Notes under the pieces: generated by a model
Told to the model about the DNA's origin: nothing
The model's input: only the letters and a program-made list of their open reading frames with translations
Databases searched by the model: none
Source of the DNA: Mesobacillus jeotgali
GTDB taxonomy: Bacteria > Bacillota > Bacilli > Bacillales > Cytobacillaceae
NCBI RefSeq assembly: GCF_031759225.1
Contig: NZ_CP134494.1
Location: 201,001-265,000 of the forward strand
Direction: 5' to 3'
Length of the DNA: 64,000 nucleotides
In this document: positions 34,495 through 44,248 of the stretch, one piece after another
Numbering within the stretch: the stretch's first letter is position 1
How the letters are laid out: the number at the start of each line of letters is the position of its first letter
Translations under genes and position numbers: made by a program

Positions 34495-35967
34495 TTGAAT
34501 ACTAATACAATTAAAGAACAATGGTTTGGCAATGTGAAAGGAGATATCCTTGCGGGGATCGTCGTTGCGCTTGCTTTGATTCCTGAAGCGATCGCCTTTT
34601 CGATTATTGCTGGTGTTGACCCGATGGTAGGACTTTACGCCTCATTCGCTATTGCTGTGACAATCGCGATTGTCGGCGGCCGTCCTGGTATGATTTCAGC
34701 TGCGACCGGTGCGATGGCGCTGTTGATGGTGACACTTGTTGCTGACCATGGTTTACAATATTTAATGGCTGCTACGATTTTGACAGGTCTCCTGCAGATT
34801 CTGTTTGGTGTGTTTAAATTGGCAAGGTTCATGAAGTTCATTCCGCGTTCCGTCATGATTGGCTTCGTTAACGCACTTGCGATTTTGATTTTCATGGCGC
34901 AGCTTGAGCAATTTGTAGACGCCACATGGGTGATGTATGCGATGGTAGCCGGTGCGCTGGCGATCATTTATCTTTTTCCGCGCATTACAAAGGCAGTTCC
35001 ATCACCACTTGTCGCAATCATCGTGATTACTGTAATTGCCTTGATGACCAAGAGTGATGTGAGGACTGTGGGCGATATGGGTACACTTACTTCTACTCTT
35101 CCATCATTCCTGATTCCTGATGTACCATTCAACCTGGAAACGTTAAAAATCATCTTCCCATATTCAATCGCTCTGGCGATTGTCGGCTTGCTTGAATCGT
35201 TGCTGACAGCATCGATCGTTGATGATATGACGGATACTTCTAGTGATAAAAATAAAGAAAGCCGCGGCCAGGGGATCGCGAACATTGTTGCCGGATTATT
35301 CGGCGGCATGGCAGGCTGCGCAATGATCGGCCAATCCGTAATAAATGTTAAATCTGGCGGCCGAGGCAGATTGTCTGCCTTCGTTGCTGGTACTTTCTTG
35401 ATGTTCCTGATTATTGTTTTAGGAAACATTGTTGTTCAAATTCCGATGGCTGCCCTTGTTGGCGTCATGATCATGGTATCAATCGGAACATTCGACTGGT
35501 CATCCATCAAAGGCATAGCAAAGACGCCTGTTACCGATTCAATCGTCATGGTCGTCACAACGGTTACGACTGTGTTCACTCATGACCTTTCAAAAGGTGT
35601 ATTTGCCGGAATCATCTTGAGCGCGATCTTCTTCGTAGCGAAGATCTCTAAGGTGAAAGTTACATCAACATTTGATGTGGCTGCAGACCGCCGCACGTAT
35701 TTTGTAACAGGACAAGTATTCTTTGCATCTGTTACGGATTTAATTGAATCATTCGATTTGAAAGAAGTTGCAAAGGAAGTCGTGATCGACTTGACTCATG
35801 CCCATGTTTGGGACGATTCAGCGGTTGCGGCCATCGATAAAATCGTCATCAAACTAAGGGAAAGTGGAACCTTAGTCCGCCTGCATGGACTGAATGAACC
35901 GAGCTCCCACTTGATTGACAAACTAGCCGTTCACAAACAGGAAGGCGCCAAGCTTTCCGGACATTAA
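34495..35967 (+). CDS. SulP-family anion transporter with STAS domain
   Basis: A 490-residue transporter. The membrane part (about residues 15-385) opens with [20 protein letters not shown], the SulP motif, followed by [20 protein letters not shown] and [10 protein letters not shown]. The soluble STAS domain is at about 395-490 ([20 protein letters not shown]). SulP proteins move sulfate, bicarbonate or related anions, usually with sodium or protons. The substrate is not readable, but the universal stress protein next door is a frequent partner of bicarbonate-type SulP genes. TTG 34495 follows AAGGGGTG; an earlier in-frame ATG lacks a site. Confidence 0.87.
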   Translation: MNTNTIKEQWFGNVKGDILAGIVVALALIPEAIAFSIIAGVDPMVGLYASFAIAVTIAIVGGRPGMISAATGAMALLMVTLVADHGLQYLMAATILTGLLQILFGVFKLARFMKFIPRSVMIGFVNALAILIFMAQLEQFVDATWVMYAMVAGALAIIYLFPRITKAVPSPLVAIIVITVIALMTKSDVRTVGDMGTLTSTLPSFLIPDVPFNLETLKIIFPYSIALAIVGLLESLLTASIVDDMTDTSSDKNKESRGQGIANIVAGLFGGMAGCAMIGQSVINVKSGGRGRLSAFVAGTFLMFLIIVLGNIVVQIPMAALVGVMIMVSIGTFDWSSIKGIAKTPVTDSIVMVVTTVTTVFTHDLSKGVFAGIILSAIFFVAKISKVKVTSTFDVAADRRTYFVTGQVFFASVTDLIESFDLKEVAKEVVIDLTHAHVWDDSAVAAIDKIVIKLRESGTLVRLHGLNEPSSHLIDKLAVHKQEGAKLSGH

Positions 35968-35982
35968 TTAATAATTTTTCAG

Positions 35983-36013
35983 GAAGCACGTTGACGAATC
36001 AGCGTGCTTTCTT
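35983..36013 (+). terminator. terminator of the SulP gene
   Basis: AAGCACG pairs with CGTGCTT across TTGACGAATCAG, followed by TCTTTAT. Confidence 0.8.
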
Positions 36014-36052
36014 TATATATTAGATAATGGAAATTAATGTAGGAGGAATGGC

Positions 36053-36472
36053 ATGTTTAAAAGAATCTTGCTGGCATCAGATGGTTCTGACCATTCAGTG
36101 CGCGCGGCAAAAAAAGCAGTGGAATTAGCAAAGCTTAGCGGCGATAGTGAAATCACTGTTGTGTATGTTGTCGATGGGCAGACTTCCAAGGAAGATGTCC
36201 TGCACAATCCTGACCGAACTGTCGTTGAAGAAAAAAGAAAAATCAGGCTCCAGCCGGTAACAAACATGCTTGAAGAGGAACAATTGAATTTCAGGTATGA
36301 AAAATTGCTCGGTGAACCAGGACCGGCCATTGTCGACTATGCCAACAAGAATTCATTCGATGTCGTCGTCGTCGGCAGCCGCGGTTTGAACGGCCTGCAG
36401 GAAATGGTCCTTGGCAGCGTCAGCCACAAAGTCGCAAAACGAGTAAAAGCACCAGTATTGATCGTAAAATAA
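36053..36472 (+). CDS. universal stress protein, UspA family
   Basis: A 139-residue single UspA domain. It starts KRILLASDGSDHSVRAAKKA and ends with the ATP-binding signature GSRGLNGLQEMVLGSVS (G-2x-G-9x-G-S). The complete nucleotide motif suggests an ATP-binding type. Such proteins often regulate a neighbouring transporter, here SulP. AGGAGG precedes ATG 36053. It has its own start and terminator. Confidence 0.88.
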   Translation: MFKRILLASDGSDHSVRAAKKAVELAKLSGDSEITVVYVVDGQTSKEDVLHNPDRTVVEEKRKIRLQPVTNMLEEEQLNFRYEKLLGEPGPAIVDYANKNSFDVVVVGSRGLNGLQEMVLGSVSHKVAKRVKAPVLIVK

Positions 36473-36473
36473 C

Positions 36474-36504
36474 CAGCGTTCAGGGCAACCTGAGCGTTTT
36501 TCTT
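36474..36504 (+). terminator. terminator of the usp gene
   Basis: GCGTTCAGG pairs with CCTGAGCGT with one mismatch, followed by TTTTCTTTTTT. Confidence 0.65.
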
Positions 36505-37043
36505 TTTTATAGAGTAATAGGGCGGTATTTTACATTTTCTAGTTGAGGTCTCATTAATATAGCGAAAATCCAATTAATATAGCTAATTGGAAATTTTACC
36601 CGATTTTTTCCAGCTGAATTATGAAATGTTGTTAAGAGATTTAATCACTCACAGAATTATTAAGTAATTCATATGGTAAATTAGGCGCTGAAATTGGGTT
36701 AGTTTCCTAATAGTAGTGATTAATAAGGTAACTTATTCACTGAATGCTAACTTTTAAGTCCAAGGCAGGTTTCATGCTGAAAAAACAGGAAATAGTATAG
36801 CTTGAAGGCTTTTTCGCATTGATTGTTGCTTTTCGTACAGAAACATTTATTCGCATTCAGATCGGATATGCGGTGATATTTGTGTTAACCCAAAACCCGG
36901 TTTTTACTTTGGGTGAGAAAGCAATAAAGTTTTGCATAAAGAGCTTTATTAAAAATTGATAACAATTCCGTAATTTAAAAATAAAGTGGTAAAATAGGAA
37001 GCGGAAAGTGGAGCCAGATTGAATTTATTGGAGGTCTATTTTT
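36505..37043. other. 540-bp intergenic region upstream of ddl
   Basis: AT-rich. ATTAATATAGC occurs twice, and CCAATTA at 36570 pairs with TAATTGG at 36584, a small hairpin of the intergenic-repeat kind. No coding frame is supported. The ddl promoter must lie in the last 100 bases, but no hexamer pair is good enough to call. GGAGG stands 7 bases before ddl. Confidence 0.5.
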
Positions 37044-38126
37044 ATGAAGACAAGAATCGGGCTGCTGTACGGCGGCAAATCGGCTGAACATAAAGTATCG
37101 ATGCAGACAGCATTGGCTGTGACGAAAGCATTGGATTTTGAAAAATTCGAGATTTATCCTATATACATAACGGAGGAAGGAGAATGGGTCAAGGGTCCTC
37201 AGCTCGGCGCTCCTGCAGAGAATGTCAAGGCGCTTGAGTTTAACGATCACTCAAATCTGCCGACTCCTTCATTCACACCAGCATTGTTCCAGGCAGGCGG
37301 TGAAGAATCCAACCAGACTCTTGATGTCATTTTCCCATTGTTGCATGGACCGAACGGTGAAGATGGTACGGTTCAAGGCTTGCTGGAATTATTGAACCTG
37401 CCATATGTTGGCAATGGCGTCCTTGCCTCAGCAGCAGGCATGGATAAAATCGTCATGAAAAATGTATTTGCACAGGCGGGACTTCCTCAGGTGGACTATG
37501 TGGCCGCTCTGCGAAGCGAATGGGAAAAAGACAGCGAAAAGGTATACGGCCTTGTTGAAGAAAGACTTGGCTATCCTTGCTTTGTAAAGCCTGCAAACCT
37601 TGGATCCAGCGTGGGAATCAGCAAGGCATCCAATAAACAGGAGCTTGAGGAAGCCTTCAAAGAGGCGTTCCAATTCGACCGTAAAATCATTATTGAACAG
37701 GGTGTCGTCGCCCGTGAAATCGAAATTGGTGTGCTTGGGAACGATGAACCAGAGTGCTCAGTCGTTGGTGAAATCGTCCCCAAAAAAGATTTCTATGATT
37801 ACAAAGCAAAATATGAAGATGGCGATACAGCGATGATCATCCCTGCTGAAATCACAGAACAGCAATATGCTGATCTAAAAGAAATGGCCATTACTGCGTT
37901 CAAAGCACTAGACTGCTCAGGTCTCGTCCGGGCTGACTTTTTCCTTACCAAGGATGGCCAGCTGCTGATTAACGAGGTTAACACAATGCCTGGCTTCACA
38001 CCATTCAGCATGTTCCCGCTCTTGTGGAAGCATACAGGTGTCGAATATCCGCAGCTGATTGAAAAGCTAGTGAACCTTGGAATGGAACGCCACGCTGAAA
38101 AGCAGAAGATAAAATATACATTTTAA
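37044..38126 (+). CDS. ddl: D-alanine--D-alanine ligase
   Basis: Ddl joins two D-Ala using ATP, giving the dipeptide that MurF adds to the wall precursor. It is a 360-residue ATP-grasp enzyme: [17 protein letters not shown] (N-terminal loop with the Glu that binds the first D-Ala), [35 protein letters not shown] (Gly/Ser-rich loop) and [18 protein letters not shown] (magnesium-binding Glu/Asn). The length fits the DdlA group. It is followed by murF as in B. subtilis, here with a 217-base insert. Alanine racemase, which supplies the substrate, lies at 48361. Confidence 0.95.
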   Translation: MKTRIGLLYGGKSAEHKVSMQTALAVTKALDFEKFEIYPIYITEEGEWVKGPQLGAPAENVKALEFNDHSNLPTPSFTPALFQAGGEESNQTLDVIFPLLHGPNGEDGTVQGLLELLNLPYVGNGVLASAAGMDKIVMKNVFAQAGLPQVDYVAALRSEWEKDSEKVYGLVEERLGYPCFVKPANLGSSVGISKASNKQELEEAFKEAFQFDRKIIIEQGVVAREIEIGVLGNDEPECSVVGEIVPKKDFYDYKAKYEDGDTAMIIPAEITEQQYADLKEMAITAFKALDCSGLVRADFFLTKDGQLLINEVNTMPGFTPFSMFPLLWKHTGVEYPQLIEKLVNLGMERHAEKQKIKYTF

Positions 38127-38206
38127 CCGATAAATCAACCAGGGAGACACGGCGGCGGCGGTGTTCTCTTTTCGAATAAGAAAGCATAAAATTCAATTCA
38201 AGAATT

Positions 38207-38325
38207 GTCCAGCTCCAGCGCCTAGCCCCTCGAGTCGCTTCGGTCCGCCCGATGAAGTCAAAGGACGACTTCACCGGTCAGCCCTCCAGCGCTTGTCGGT
38301 GCTGACCAAGGCGCTTGCGCTTTTC
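38207..38325. repeat. multi-hairpin intergenic repeat between ddl and murF
   Basis: About 120 bases of GC-rich, non-coding sequence. AGCGCCT near 38216 pairs with AGGCGCT near 38309. Inside it GAAGTC pairs with GACTTC, and GGTCAGC (38276) pairs with GCTGACC (38301). It begins TTGTCCAGCTCCAGCGCCTA and ends GCGCTTGCGCTTTTC. I recall this pattern as a dispersed intergenic repeat in Bacillus-related genomes. It separates two genes that are adjacent elsewhere. Confidence 0.75.
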
Positions 38326-38343
38326 TATTGGGAGGAAATAAAA

Positions 38344-39723
38344 ATGATCCAAAAACCACTATCAGAAATCGCCCAAATGGCAGGAGCGCTTAATGATGTA
38401 AGTGAATTTGCTGATGTAGAGGTGAAGGGTGTTTCGATCGACACTCGTAAAATCGAGGCAGGAAACCTGTTTGTTCCGTTTAAAGGAGCTAGGACAGATG
38501 GACATAAATTTGTGGCTGACGTCATCAAAAATGGTGGAGCTTCAGCGGCGCTCTGGCAAAAGGATGTGCCGAATCCTCCAGAAGGCCTGCCAATCATCAT
38601 CGTTGAAGACACGACGATTGCCTTGCAGGAGTTATCAAGAAGCTACCGTAATTCACTCGACATCAAGGTTGTCGGGATTACCGGCAGCAATGGGAAAACG
38701 ACGACCAAGGACATGACAGCGAATCTGCTTGCCCAGAAATACAAGGTCCAAAAAACAGAAGGAAACTTCAATAACCACCTTGGCCTGCCGTTGACTCTTC
38801 TTCGTTTGCGTGAAGATACAGAGGTTGCTGTGCTTGAAATGGGCATGAGCAGCAAGGGCGAAATTGAGTTTTTAACAAAATTGGGCCGACCTGATGCGGT
38901 GATCATCACGAATATCGGAGAATCTCACTTGCTTGACCTTGGTTCAAGAGAAGCGATTGCGGATGCAAAACTGGAGATCATCGATGGCCTCCAGGAGAAC
39001 GGGCTGATCATTTTCCATGGAGACGAGCCGCTTCTTCAGGAAAGGCTGAAGGATTACAAAGGGAATGGGGAACTGAAAACGTTTGGTGCGAGCCCTGATA
39101 ACTACCTTTATCCGCTCAGCATCGAGCCGATGGAAAATGGCAATAAGTTCAAGACAAACCTTGTTGATGAAACTTTTTATCTGCCGGTACTCGGAAACCA
39201 TAATATCCTGAATGCGCTGGCAGCTATGCTTGCGGCAGAATTCCTGGGCGTTCCTTTTGAAAAAATGAATGATGGTTTTGCAGGCTTGAAGCTGACAAAT
39301 ATGAGGATGGAACTTTCCGAAGGCGCTCATGGCGAAAAAATCATCAATGATGCCTACAATGCAAGCCCGACATCCATGAATGCAGCAATAGACCTTGTTG
39401 CCAATTTGTCAGGATATAGCCGTAAAATCCTTGTGCTTGGTGACATGCTCGAGCTTGGGCCTCTTGAGGAGGAATATCATTACAAGGTTGGGACATCGCT
39501 TGAACCAGGAAAAATCGATTACGTTTTCACCTTTGGCAAACTGAGCGAATCCATTGCCAAAGGCGCAAAAGAAGTACTTGGCGATGACAGGGCATTTGCT
39601 TTCCAGGATAAGCAGCAGTTAAGCAATGAACTGAAGAAGTACGTAACAGACGAAACCATTGTCCTCGTAAAAGCATCACGCGGCATGGCGCTCGAAGAAG
39701 TCGTCCATGCATTGCAGAAGTAA
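38344..39723 (+). CDS. murF: UDP-MurNAc-tripeptide D-Ala-D-Ala ligase
   Basis: MurF adds D-Ala-D-Ala to UDP-MurNAc-tripeptide, the last cytoplasmic step before lipid I. It has 459 residues in three domains: N-terminal UMP-binding (GVSIDTRKIEAGNLFVPFKG), central ATPase with P-loop GITGSNGKTTTKDM and AVLEMGMSSKGEI, and C-terminal (INDAYNASPTSMNAAID, ILVLGDMLELG). The true start is ATG 38344 after GGGAGG; the frame is open further upstream only because it runs through the repeat. Its terminator follows. Confidence 0.95.
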   Translation: MIQKPLSEIAQMAGALNDVSEFADVEVKGVSIDTRKIEAGNLFVPFKGARTDGHKFVADVIKNGGASAALWQKDVPNPPEGLPIIIVEDTTIALQELSRSYRNSLDIKVVGITGSNGKTTTKDMTANLLAQKYKVQKTEGNFNNHLGLPLTLLRLREDTEVAVLEMGMSSKGEIEFLTKLGRPDAVIITNIGESHLLDLGSREAIADAKLEIIDGLQENGLIIFHGDEPLLQERLKDYKGNGELKTFGASPDNYLYPLSIEPMENGNKFKTNLVDETFYLPVLGNHNILNALAAMLAAEFLGVPFEKMNDGFAGLKLTNMRMELSEGAHGEKIINDAYNASPTSMNAAIDLVANLSGYSRKILVLGDMLELGPLEEEYHYKVGTSLEPGKIDYVFTFGKLSESIAKGAKEVLGDDRAFAFQDKQQLSNELKKYVTDETIVLVKASRGMALEEVVHALQK

Positions 39724-39734
39724 TCTACAACATG

Positions 39735-39764
39735 AAGATGTCCGTTCAGCTGGGCATCTTTTTG
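39735..39764 (+). terminator. terminator of murF
   Basis: AGATGTCC pairs with GGGCATCT across GTTCAGCT, followed by TTTTGTTCTTTTT. Confidence 0.8.
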
Positions 39765-39858
39765 TTCTTTTTAAAAAGGCATTTTCGAGGAAAATCTGGG
39801 TTAAATGATTTAAAATGGGGAAAGATTAAATACGAGAAAAACTAATGGGTGATTGGTT

Positions 39859-40569
39859 ATGATAGGTTGTCTGTTAATCCATGGTTTTACGGGGTCTCCG
39901 TTTGAAGTGGAGCCACTTGCCCAGTCGCTGAAAGAGAGAACCGATTGGAAAATAGTTGTTCCTACCCTGCCTGGCCATGGCAATGAGCTCAATTTAAAGG
40001 GAATCAAGCATAATGAGTGGATTGACCATGCCGAAAACGAGCTGAAGGCGTTATTGAAAGAATGTGACACCGTCTATGTTGTCGGTTTTTCAATGGGTGG
40101 CCTGATTGCCAGCTATCTCGCCTCGAATTATCCGGTTGATAAACTCGTCCTGCTCAGTGCGGCTGCTTATTATGTGAACCCTAAACAGCTTGCGTTCGAT
40201 ATCAAGGAAATGATGAAAGACACGTTAAAAGGGAATCTTAAAGAAAACGAGTTATTCAGGCGTTATACACGAAAAATCAAAGAAACACCCATGACCGCTA
40301 CCTTGCAGTTTCGCAGGCTTGTAACTAAAATCAAGCCTATTCTCAACGATGTTAAGGTGCCAACCCTGATCGCACAAGGCGAGAGTGACGGCATTGTTCC
40401 CCCGAAAAGCGCCCATTACTTATATGAAAATATTGGCGCTGATGATAAAAGGCTGATTTTTTATAAGAACTCCAAACATCTGATCTGTCATTGTGATGAA
40501 AAAGAACACCTATTTGACGAGGTATACGATTTTTTGACCTCCGATGCAAAAGCAGGAATCAATAGTTAA
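39859..40569 (+). CDS. alpha/beta hydrolase, carboxylesterase type
   Basis: A 236-residue serine hydrolase resembling the Geobacillus thermostable carboxylesterase Est30 family. It opens IGCLLIHGFTGSPFEVEPLA, the nucleophile is in VGFSMGGL, the acid in GESDGIVPP and the His in SKHLICH. Physiological esters are unknown. ATG 39859 is chosen because GGGTGAT stands 7 bases upstream; TTG 39853 is the alternative. It is inserted between murF and cshA, which are neighbours in B. subtilis. Confidence 0.85.
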   Translation: MIGCLLIHGFTGSPFEVEPLAQSLKERTDWKIVVPTLPGHGNELNLKGIKHNEWIDHAENELKALLKECDTVYVVGFSMGGLIASYLASNYPVDKLVLLSAAAYYVNPKQLAFDIKEMMKDTLKGNLKENELFRRYTRKIKETPMTATLQFRRLVTKIKPILNDVKVPTLIAQGESDGIVPPKSAHYLYENIGADDKRLIFYKNSKHLICHCDEKEHLFDEVYDFLTSDAKAGINS

Positions 40570-40585
40570 GGCGATTCCACAAAAA

Positions 40586-40614
40586 TTGCTTTTCCTTCCT
40601 AAAGATGGTATCAT
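40586..40614 (+). promoter_or_regulatory. putative promoter upstream of cshA
   Basis: TTGCTT, 17 bases, TATCAT. Transcription would begin near 40621, and a terminator hairpin follows at once (40651-40678). The remaining 200 bases up to cshA contain no clear frame, so they would be a long leader. Confidence 0.45.
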
Positions 40615-40650
40615 GAATATTGAGTGTCTAACTGAGAAAATCCTTTAAGC

Positions 40651-40686
40651 GGACATACTCCCGTGCTGGAGAATGTCTTTTTTTGC
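40651..40686 (+). terminator. terminator/attenuator between the esterase gene and cshA
   Basis: GACATACTCC pairs with GGAGAATGTC across CGTGCT, followed by TTTTTTT. It may end the esterase transcript, or act as an attenuator for cshA if the promoter at 40586 is real. Confidence 0.75.
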
Positions 40687-40896
40687 TAATATTTCAGGTT
40701 CTGTGCTTCAGCGTATTGTAATTGCTGATTCAGCCCTGTTTAAAACACAAGGTGCAAACACCTATTTTGCCGCATAGGTACGATAAAATTGACCAGAATC
40801 AGAAATGGTTTGGATCCTTAAACAGCCACTTAAAATAACGATGCATCGGAAGAACCGGTGCGGGATAAATGTGAACAAAAAGGAGAATGAGCAAAG

Positions 40897-42378
40897 TTGA
40901 CAATGTTTCAAGACATGGGCATTAGCCCCGCAACATTAAAAGCTGTAAAGAATATGGGTTTTGAGGAAGCAACTCCAATTCAGGCAGAGACGATTCCAAT
41001 CAGCCTTCAGAATAAAGACGTGATTGGCCAGGCGCAGACAGGTACTGGTAAGACTGCTGCTTTCGGTATTCCTCTAGTGGAAAAAATCAAGAAAGAAAAC
41101 CATAATATCCAGGGAATCATCATCGCGCCAACTCGTGAATTGGCCATCCAGGTTTCCGAGGAATTATATAAAATCGGTGCTGGCAAGAGAGTGGGCGTTC
41201 TTGCAATCTACGGCGGCCAGGATATCAACCGCCAGATCCGCGCATTGAAAAAAGGGCCTCACATCATCGTGGGTACGCCAGGACGACTTCTTGACCACAT
41301 CAACAGAAAGACAATCCGTCTTGATAATGTGGAAACTGTGATCCTTGACGAAGCAGATGAAATGCTGAACATGGGCTTCATCGAAGATATCGAATCTATC
41401 CTTGCGAAAATCCCTAGCGAACGCCAGACATTATTGTTCTCGGCAACTATGCCAGGACCAATCCGCAAGATCGCTGAGCGCTTCATGAAGGACCCAGAGG
41501 TTGTTCGTGTCAAAGCGAAGGAAATGACAGTTCCATTGATTGAGCAATTCTATGTAGAAGTTCAGGAGAAGAACAAGTTCGATGTTCTTACACGACTTCT
41601 TGATATCCAATCTCCAGAATTAGCAATCATCTTCGGACGCACGAAGCGCCGTGTTGATGAGCTTGCTGAAGCGTTGAACCTGCGCGGCTATACTGCTGAA
41701 GGAATCCACGGTGACCTTACGCAGGCGAAGCGTATGTCTGTTTTAAGAAAGTTCAAGGAAGGTTCAATCGATGTGCTTGTTGCGACAGACGTGGCAGCTC
41801 GTGGACTTGATATTTCTGGAGTAACACATGTATACAACTTCGATATCCCTCAGGATCCTGAAAGCTATGTACACCGTATCGGACGTACTGGCCGTGCAGG
41901 TAAAGAGGGTATGGCGATCACATTCGTTACACACAGAGAGACTTCTTACCTTCATGTAGTCGAAAAGACAACTAAACGCCGCATGGAAAAAATGACTGCT
42001 CCAACCTTGGACCAAGCGCTTGAAGGCCAGCAAAGAGCAGTTGTTGACAAGATTACACAAACAATCGAGTCAAACAACCTTCAATACTACCGCCAGGCTG
42101 CAGATGAGCTATTGAAAAATCATGATGCTCAAACAGTCGTTGCTTCCGTATTGAAAATGCTGACTAAAGAGCCTGATACAACTCCTGTTAAGCTTACTGA
42201 GGAAAAACCTCTTCCAAACAGAAGAGACAAAAAGCCTCAAGGAGACCGCAGAAGATACGATAACAGAGGCGGCGATGGACGCAATAAAAAGCCTTATAAG
42301 CCACGCTCTGGAACAAAACGCACAGGTGGCGGCGGCAGCAGAGAAGGCAGCAGTTACAAATCAAGACCTTCACGTTAA
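40897..42378 (+). CDS. cshA: DEAD-box RNA helicase CshA
   Basis: CshA unwinds RNA with ATP. It acts in ribosome assembly, cold adaptation and the RNA degradosome. The 493-residue protein has all motifs: the Q motif ([13 protein letters not shown]), [20 protein letters not shown], the DEAD box in [13 protein letters not shown] in [17 protein letters not shown] and [10 protein letters not shown]. The C-terminal RNA-binding region ends in an Arg/Gly/Lys-rich tail from about residue 435. TTG 40897 is chosen because AAGGAG stands 11 bases upstream and the MT-start matches B. subtilis CshA; ATG 40903 is the alternative. Confidence 0.94.
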   Translation: MTMFQDMGISPATLKAVKNMGFEEATPIQAETIPISLQNKDVIGQAQTGTGKTAAFGIPLVEKIKKENHNIQGIIIAPTRELAIQVSEELYKIGAGKRVGVLAIYGGQDINRQIRALKKGPHIIVGTPGRLLDHINRKTIRLDNVETVILDEADEMLNMGFIEDIESILAKIPSERQTLLFSATMPGPIRKIAERFMKDPEVVRVKAKEMTVPLIEQFYVEVQEKNKFDVLTRLLDIQSPELAIIFGRTKRRVDELAEALNLRGYTAEGIHGDLTQAKRMSVLRKFKEGSIDVLVATDVAARGLDISGVTHVYNFDIPQDPESYVHRIGRTGRAGKEGMAITFVTHRETSYLHVVEKTTKRRMEKMTAPTLDQALEGQQRAVVDKITQTIESNNLQYYRQAADELLKNHDAQTVVASVLKMLTKEPDTTPVKLTEEKPLPNRRDKKPQGDRRRYDNRGGDGRNKKPYKPRSGTKRTGGGGSREGSSYKSRPSR

Positions 42379-42390
42379 TAATGACGAACA

Positions 42391-42426
42391 AATCCCCGAT
42401 TCCAAAAAGAATCGGGGATTTTTTAT
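42391..42426 (+). terminator. terminator of cshA
   Basis: ATCCCCGATTC pairs with GAATCGGGGAT across CAAAAA, followed by TTTTTAT. Confidence 0.92.
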
Positions 42427-42499
42427 GGCCAGAATGCAAAATGGATGAGTTTTTTTGTTAATGGGTGTGAATAAAAGGGGGTAAGACTCTTTTGGAATG

Positions 42500-42612
42500 A
42501 TATCGACCACATTTCGGAATATATCAGCGAATTTTAAAATATATCGACCACATTCCGGAATATATCAGCGGATTTTGAAATATATCGACCATATTCCAAA
42601 ATATATCGACCA
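42500..42612. repeat. tandem array of 41-bp units
   Basis: Units beginning ATATCGACC start at 42500, 42541 and 42582, followed by a shortened one at 42603. The full units contain the palindrome TTCCGGAA, or TTTCGGAA in the first. The array is non-coding and lies between the cshA terminator and uvsE. Confidence 0.8.
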
Positions 42613-42689
42613 ACCGGGAATTTCTCCTCTCCCTAAACTAAAAAATCGATTTTGGACATACTACCAATAAAAATGGGGGGGTGGCTGAA

Positions 42690-43655
42690 ATGACGATTGT
42701 CAGGCTTGGTTATGTGGCGATGAGTGAGGAACTGAAGAATGCTTCGCCTTCACAGACGATGACTTTCAAGCAATTCCAGGGAATCAAGGACAGGGATGCA
42801 GCCATCAATAAGCTGGAGAGAATCGCGATATCCAATCTTGAAAATTGCCTGCGGCTGTTAAGGCATAGCAAGGCAAACGAGATTCACTTTTTCCGGCTGA
42901 GTTCGAGGCTTGTTCCTCTTGCCAATCATGAAGAACTTTCTGATTGGAAATATATGCGCGCGTTAAAGGAGCCTTTAAAGGATATTGCGGACTTTTTACA
43001 AGAAAACCCGATGCGTGTTGATTTTCACCCGGATCATTTTGTCCTTCTGAATACGCTGAAGACAGATACTCTCAATAATTCAATCAAGACACTGGCGCTG
43101 CATCATGCCTTGTTGAAGGGGATGGGAATCGATACTGAGCATCGCTGCGTCCTCCATGTCGGAGGGGTTTATGAAGACCGGGAGAAAGCGCTGGAGCAAT
43201 TCATCCATAATTGGGGACTTGTTTCAACAAGGCTGCAAAATATGATCATCCTTGAAAATGATGATACATCGTTCACGCTGCATGACACGCTTTACCTTTG
43301 TGAAAAGCTTGGGATTCCGCTGGTGTTCGATTATCATCACCACCTTGCCCATCATGAGGACATAAACTGGCAGAAGCAATGGGAGCGAATCGTCGGGACA
43401 TGGGAACACTCGAAGCTGCCGGTGAAAATGCATATTTCCAGTCCTCGTTCTGAAAAAGAATTCCGGGCTCACGCTGAATACGTAGATGGTGATATGTTCA
43501 TGGATTTCCTTAATGGAATAAAGGGGTCTGTCCCGGAAATTCACTGCATGATTGAAGCGAAAAAGAAAGATCTTGCCCTCTTTAAGTTAGCAGAAGACCT
43601 AAAACAAATGCCTGAAGTGGAGAGCGTCGACGGCAGCAGCTTCAAGGTGAAATAA
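42690..43655 (+). CDS. uvsE: UV damage endonuclease UvsE
   Basis: UvsE (UVDE) nicks DNA 5' of UV photoproducts and starts an excision pathway independent of UvrABC. The 321-residue protein is a TIM barrel. It opens RLGYVAMSEEL and carries HFFRLSSRLVPLANH, RVDFHPDHFV, HVGGVYEDREKAL, LENDDTSFTLHD, LVFDYHHHLAH and KMHISSPR, in which His, Asp and Glu bind the metals. GGGGGGG stands 8 bases before ATG 42690; GTG 42681 is in frame but overlaps that site. It is common in spore formers and is an addition to the B. subtilis order. Confidence 0.93.
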   Translation: MTIVRLGYVAMSEELKNASPSQTMTFKQFQGIKDRDAAINKLERIAISNLENCLRLLRHSKANEIHFFRLSSRLVPLANHEELSDWKYMRALKEPLKDIADFLQENPMRVDFHPDHFVLLNTLKTDTLNNSIKTLALHHALLKGMGIDTEHRCVLHVGGVYEDREKALEQFIHNWGLVSTRLQNMIILENDDTSFTLHDTLYLCEKLGIPLVFDYHHHLAHHEDINWQKQWERIVGTWEHSKLPVKMHISSPRSEKEFRAHAEYVDGDMFMDFLNGIKGSVPEIHCMIEAKKKDLALFKLAEDLKQMPEVESVDGSSFKVK

Positions 43656-43765
43656 TTTGATCCAAGGGCTTAGCGCATTTTCCTCCCGATTTAAGTGCCA
43701 TACAGATGTGTTATTGTTGTATACTTAGAAAGGTGCTATTAATTGGAAAAATGGGAGGAAGCCTT

Positions 43766-44248
43766 ATGACGATTTCTGAGCCGCAAAAGCGGATTTCCAA
43801 GCAGGCATTGACCGTCTGGAAAATTGCCGCTGGCCTCCATTCCCTGGTGGTATGGATATTAGCGGGCGGTCTGATCGCCATTACGATAATATTTGATTTT
43901 CCTATCTGGATTATTGGTGCAGCTCTCGCTGTCGCTGCTGTATATAGTTATATATTCATCATCTTATTGCCGGCCTTGCGCTGGAAACGCTGGCGTTACG
44001 AAGTAAGGGAGCAGGAAATAGAGCTTCAATACGGGGTATTCATCATCAAAAGGACACTCATTCCGATGATACGTGTCCAGCATGTTGATACACAGCAAGG
44101 ACCTTTGCTGCGGAAATACCGTTTATCGACGGTGACAGTTTCGACGGCTGCGACAATCCATGAAATCCCTGCGCTCGATATGGAGGAGGCCGAAAATTTG
44201 AGGATCTCCATTTCAAGGTTGGCAAGGGTGGCGGATGAAGATGTCTGA
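43766..44248 (+). CDS. ydbS: YdbS-like PH-domain membrane protein
   Basis: A 160-residue protein with two membrane helices (about residues 25-75) and a bacterial PH domain (bPH_2), EVREQEIELQYGVFIIKRTL then IPMIRVQHVDTQQGPLLRKY. In B. subtilis YdbS and YdbT together protect against some bacteriocins; the mechanism is unknown. GGGAGGA precedes ATG 43766. It overlaps ydbT by 14 bases. Confidence 0.88.
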   Translation: MTISEPQKRISKQALTVWKIAAGLHSLVVWILAGGLIAITIIFDFPIWIIGAALAVAAVYSYIFIILLPALRWKRWRYEVREQEIELQYGVFIIKRTLIPMIRVQHVDTQQGPLLRKYRLSTVTVSTAATIHEIPALDMEEAENLRISISRLARVADEDV

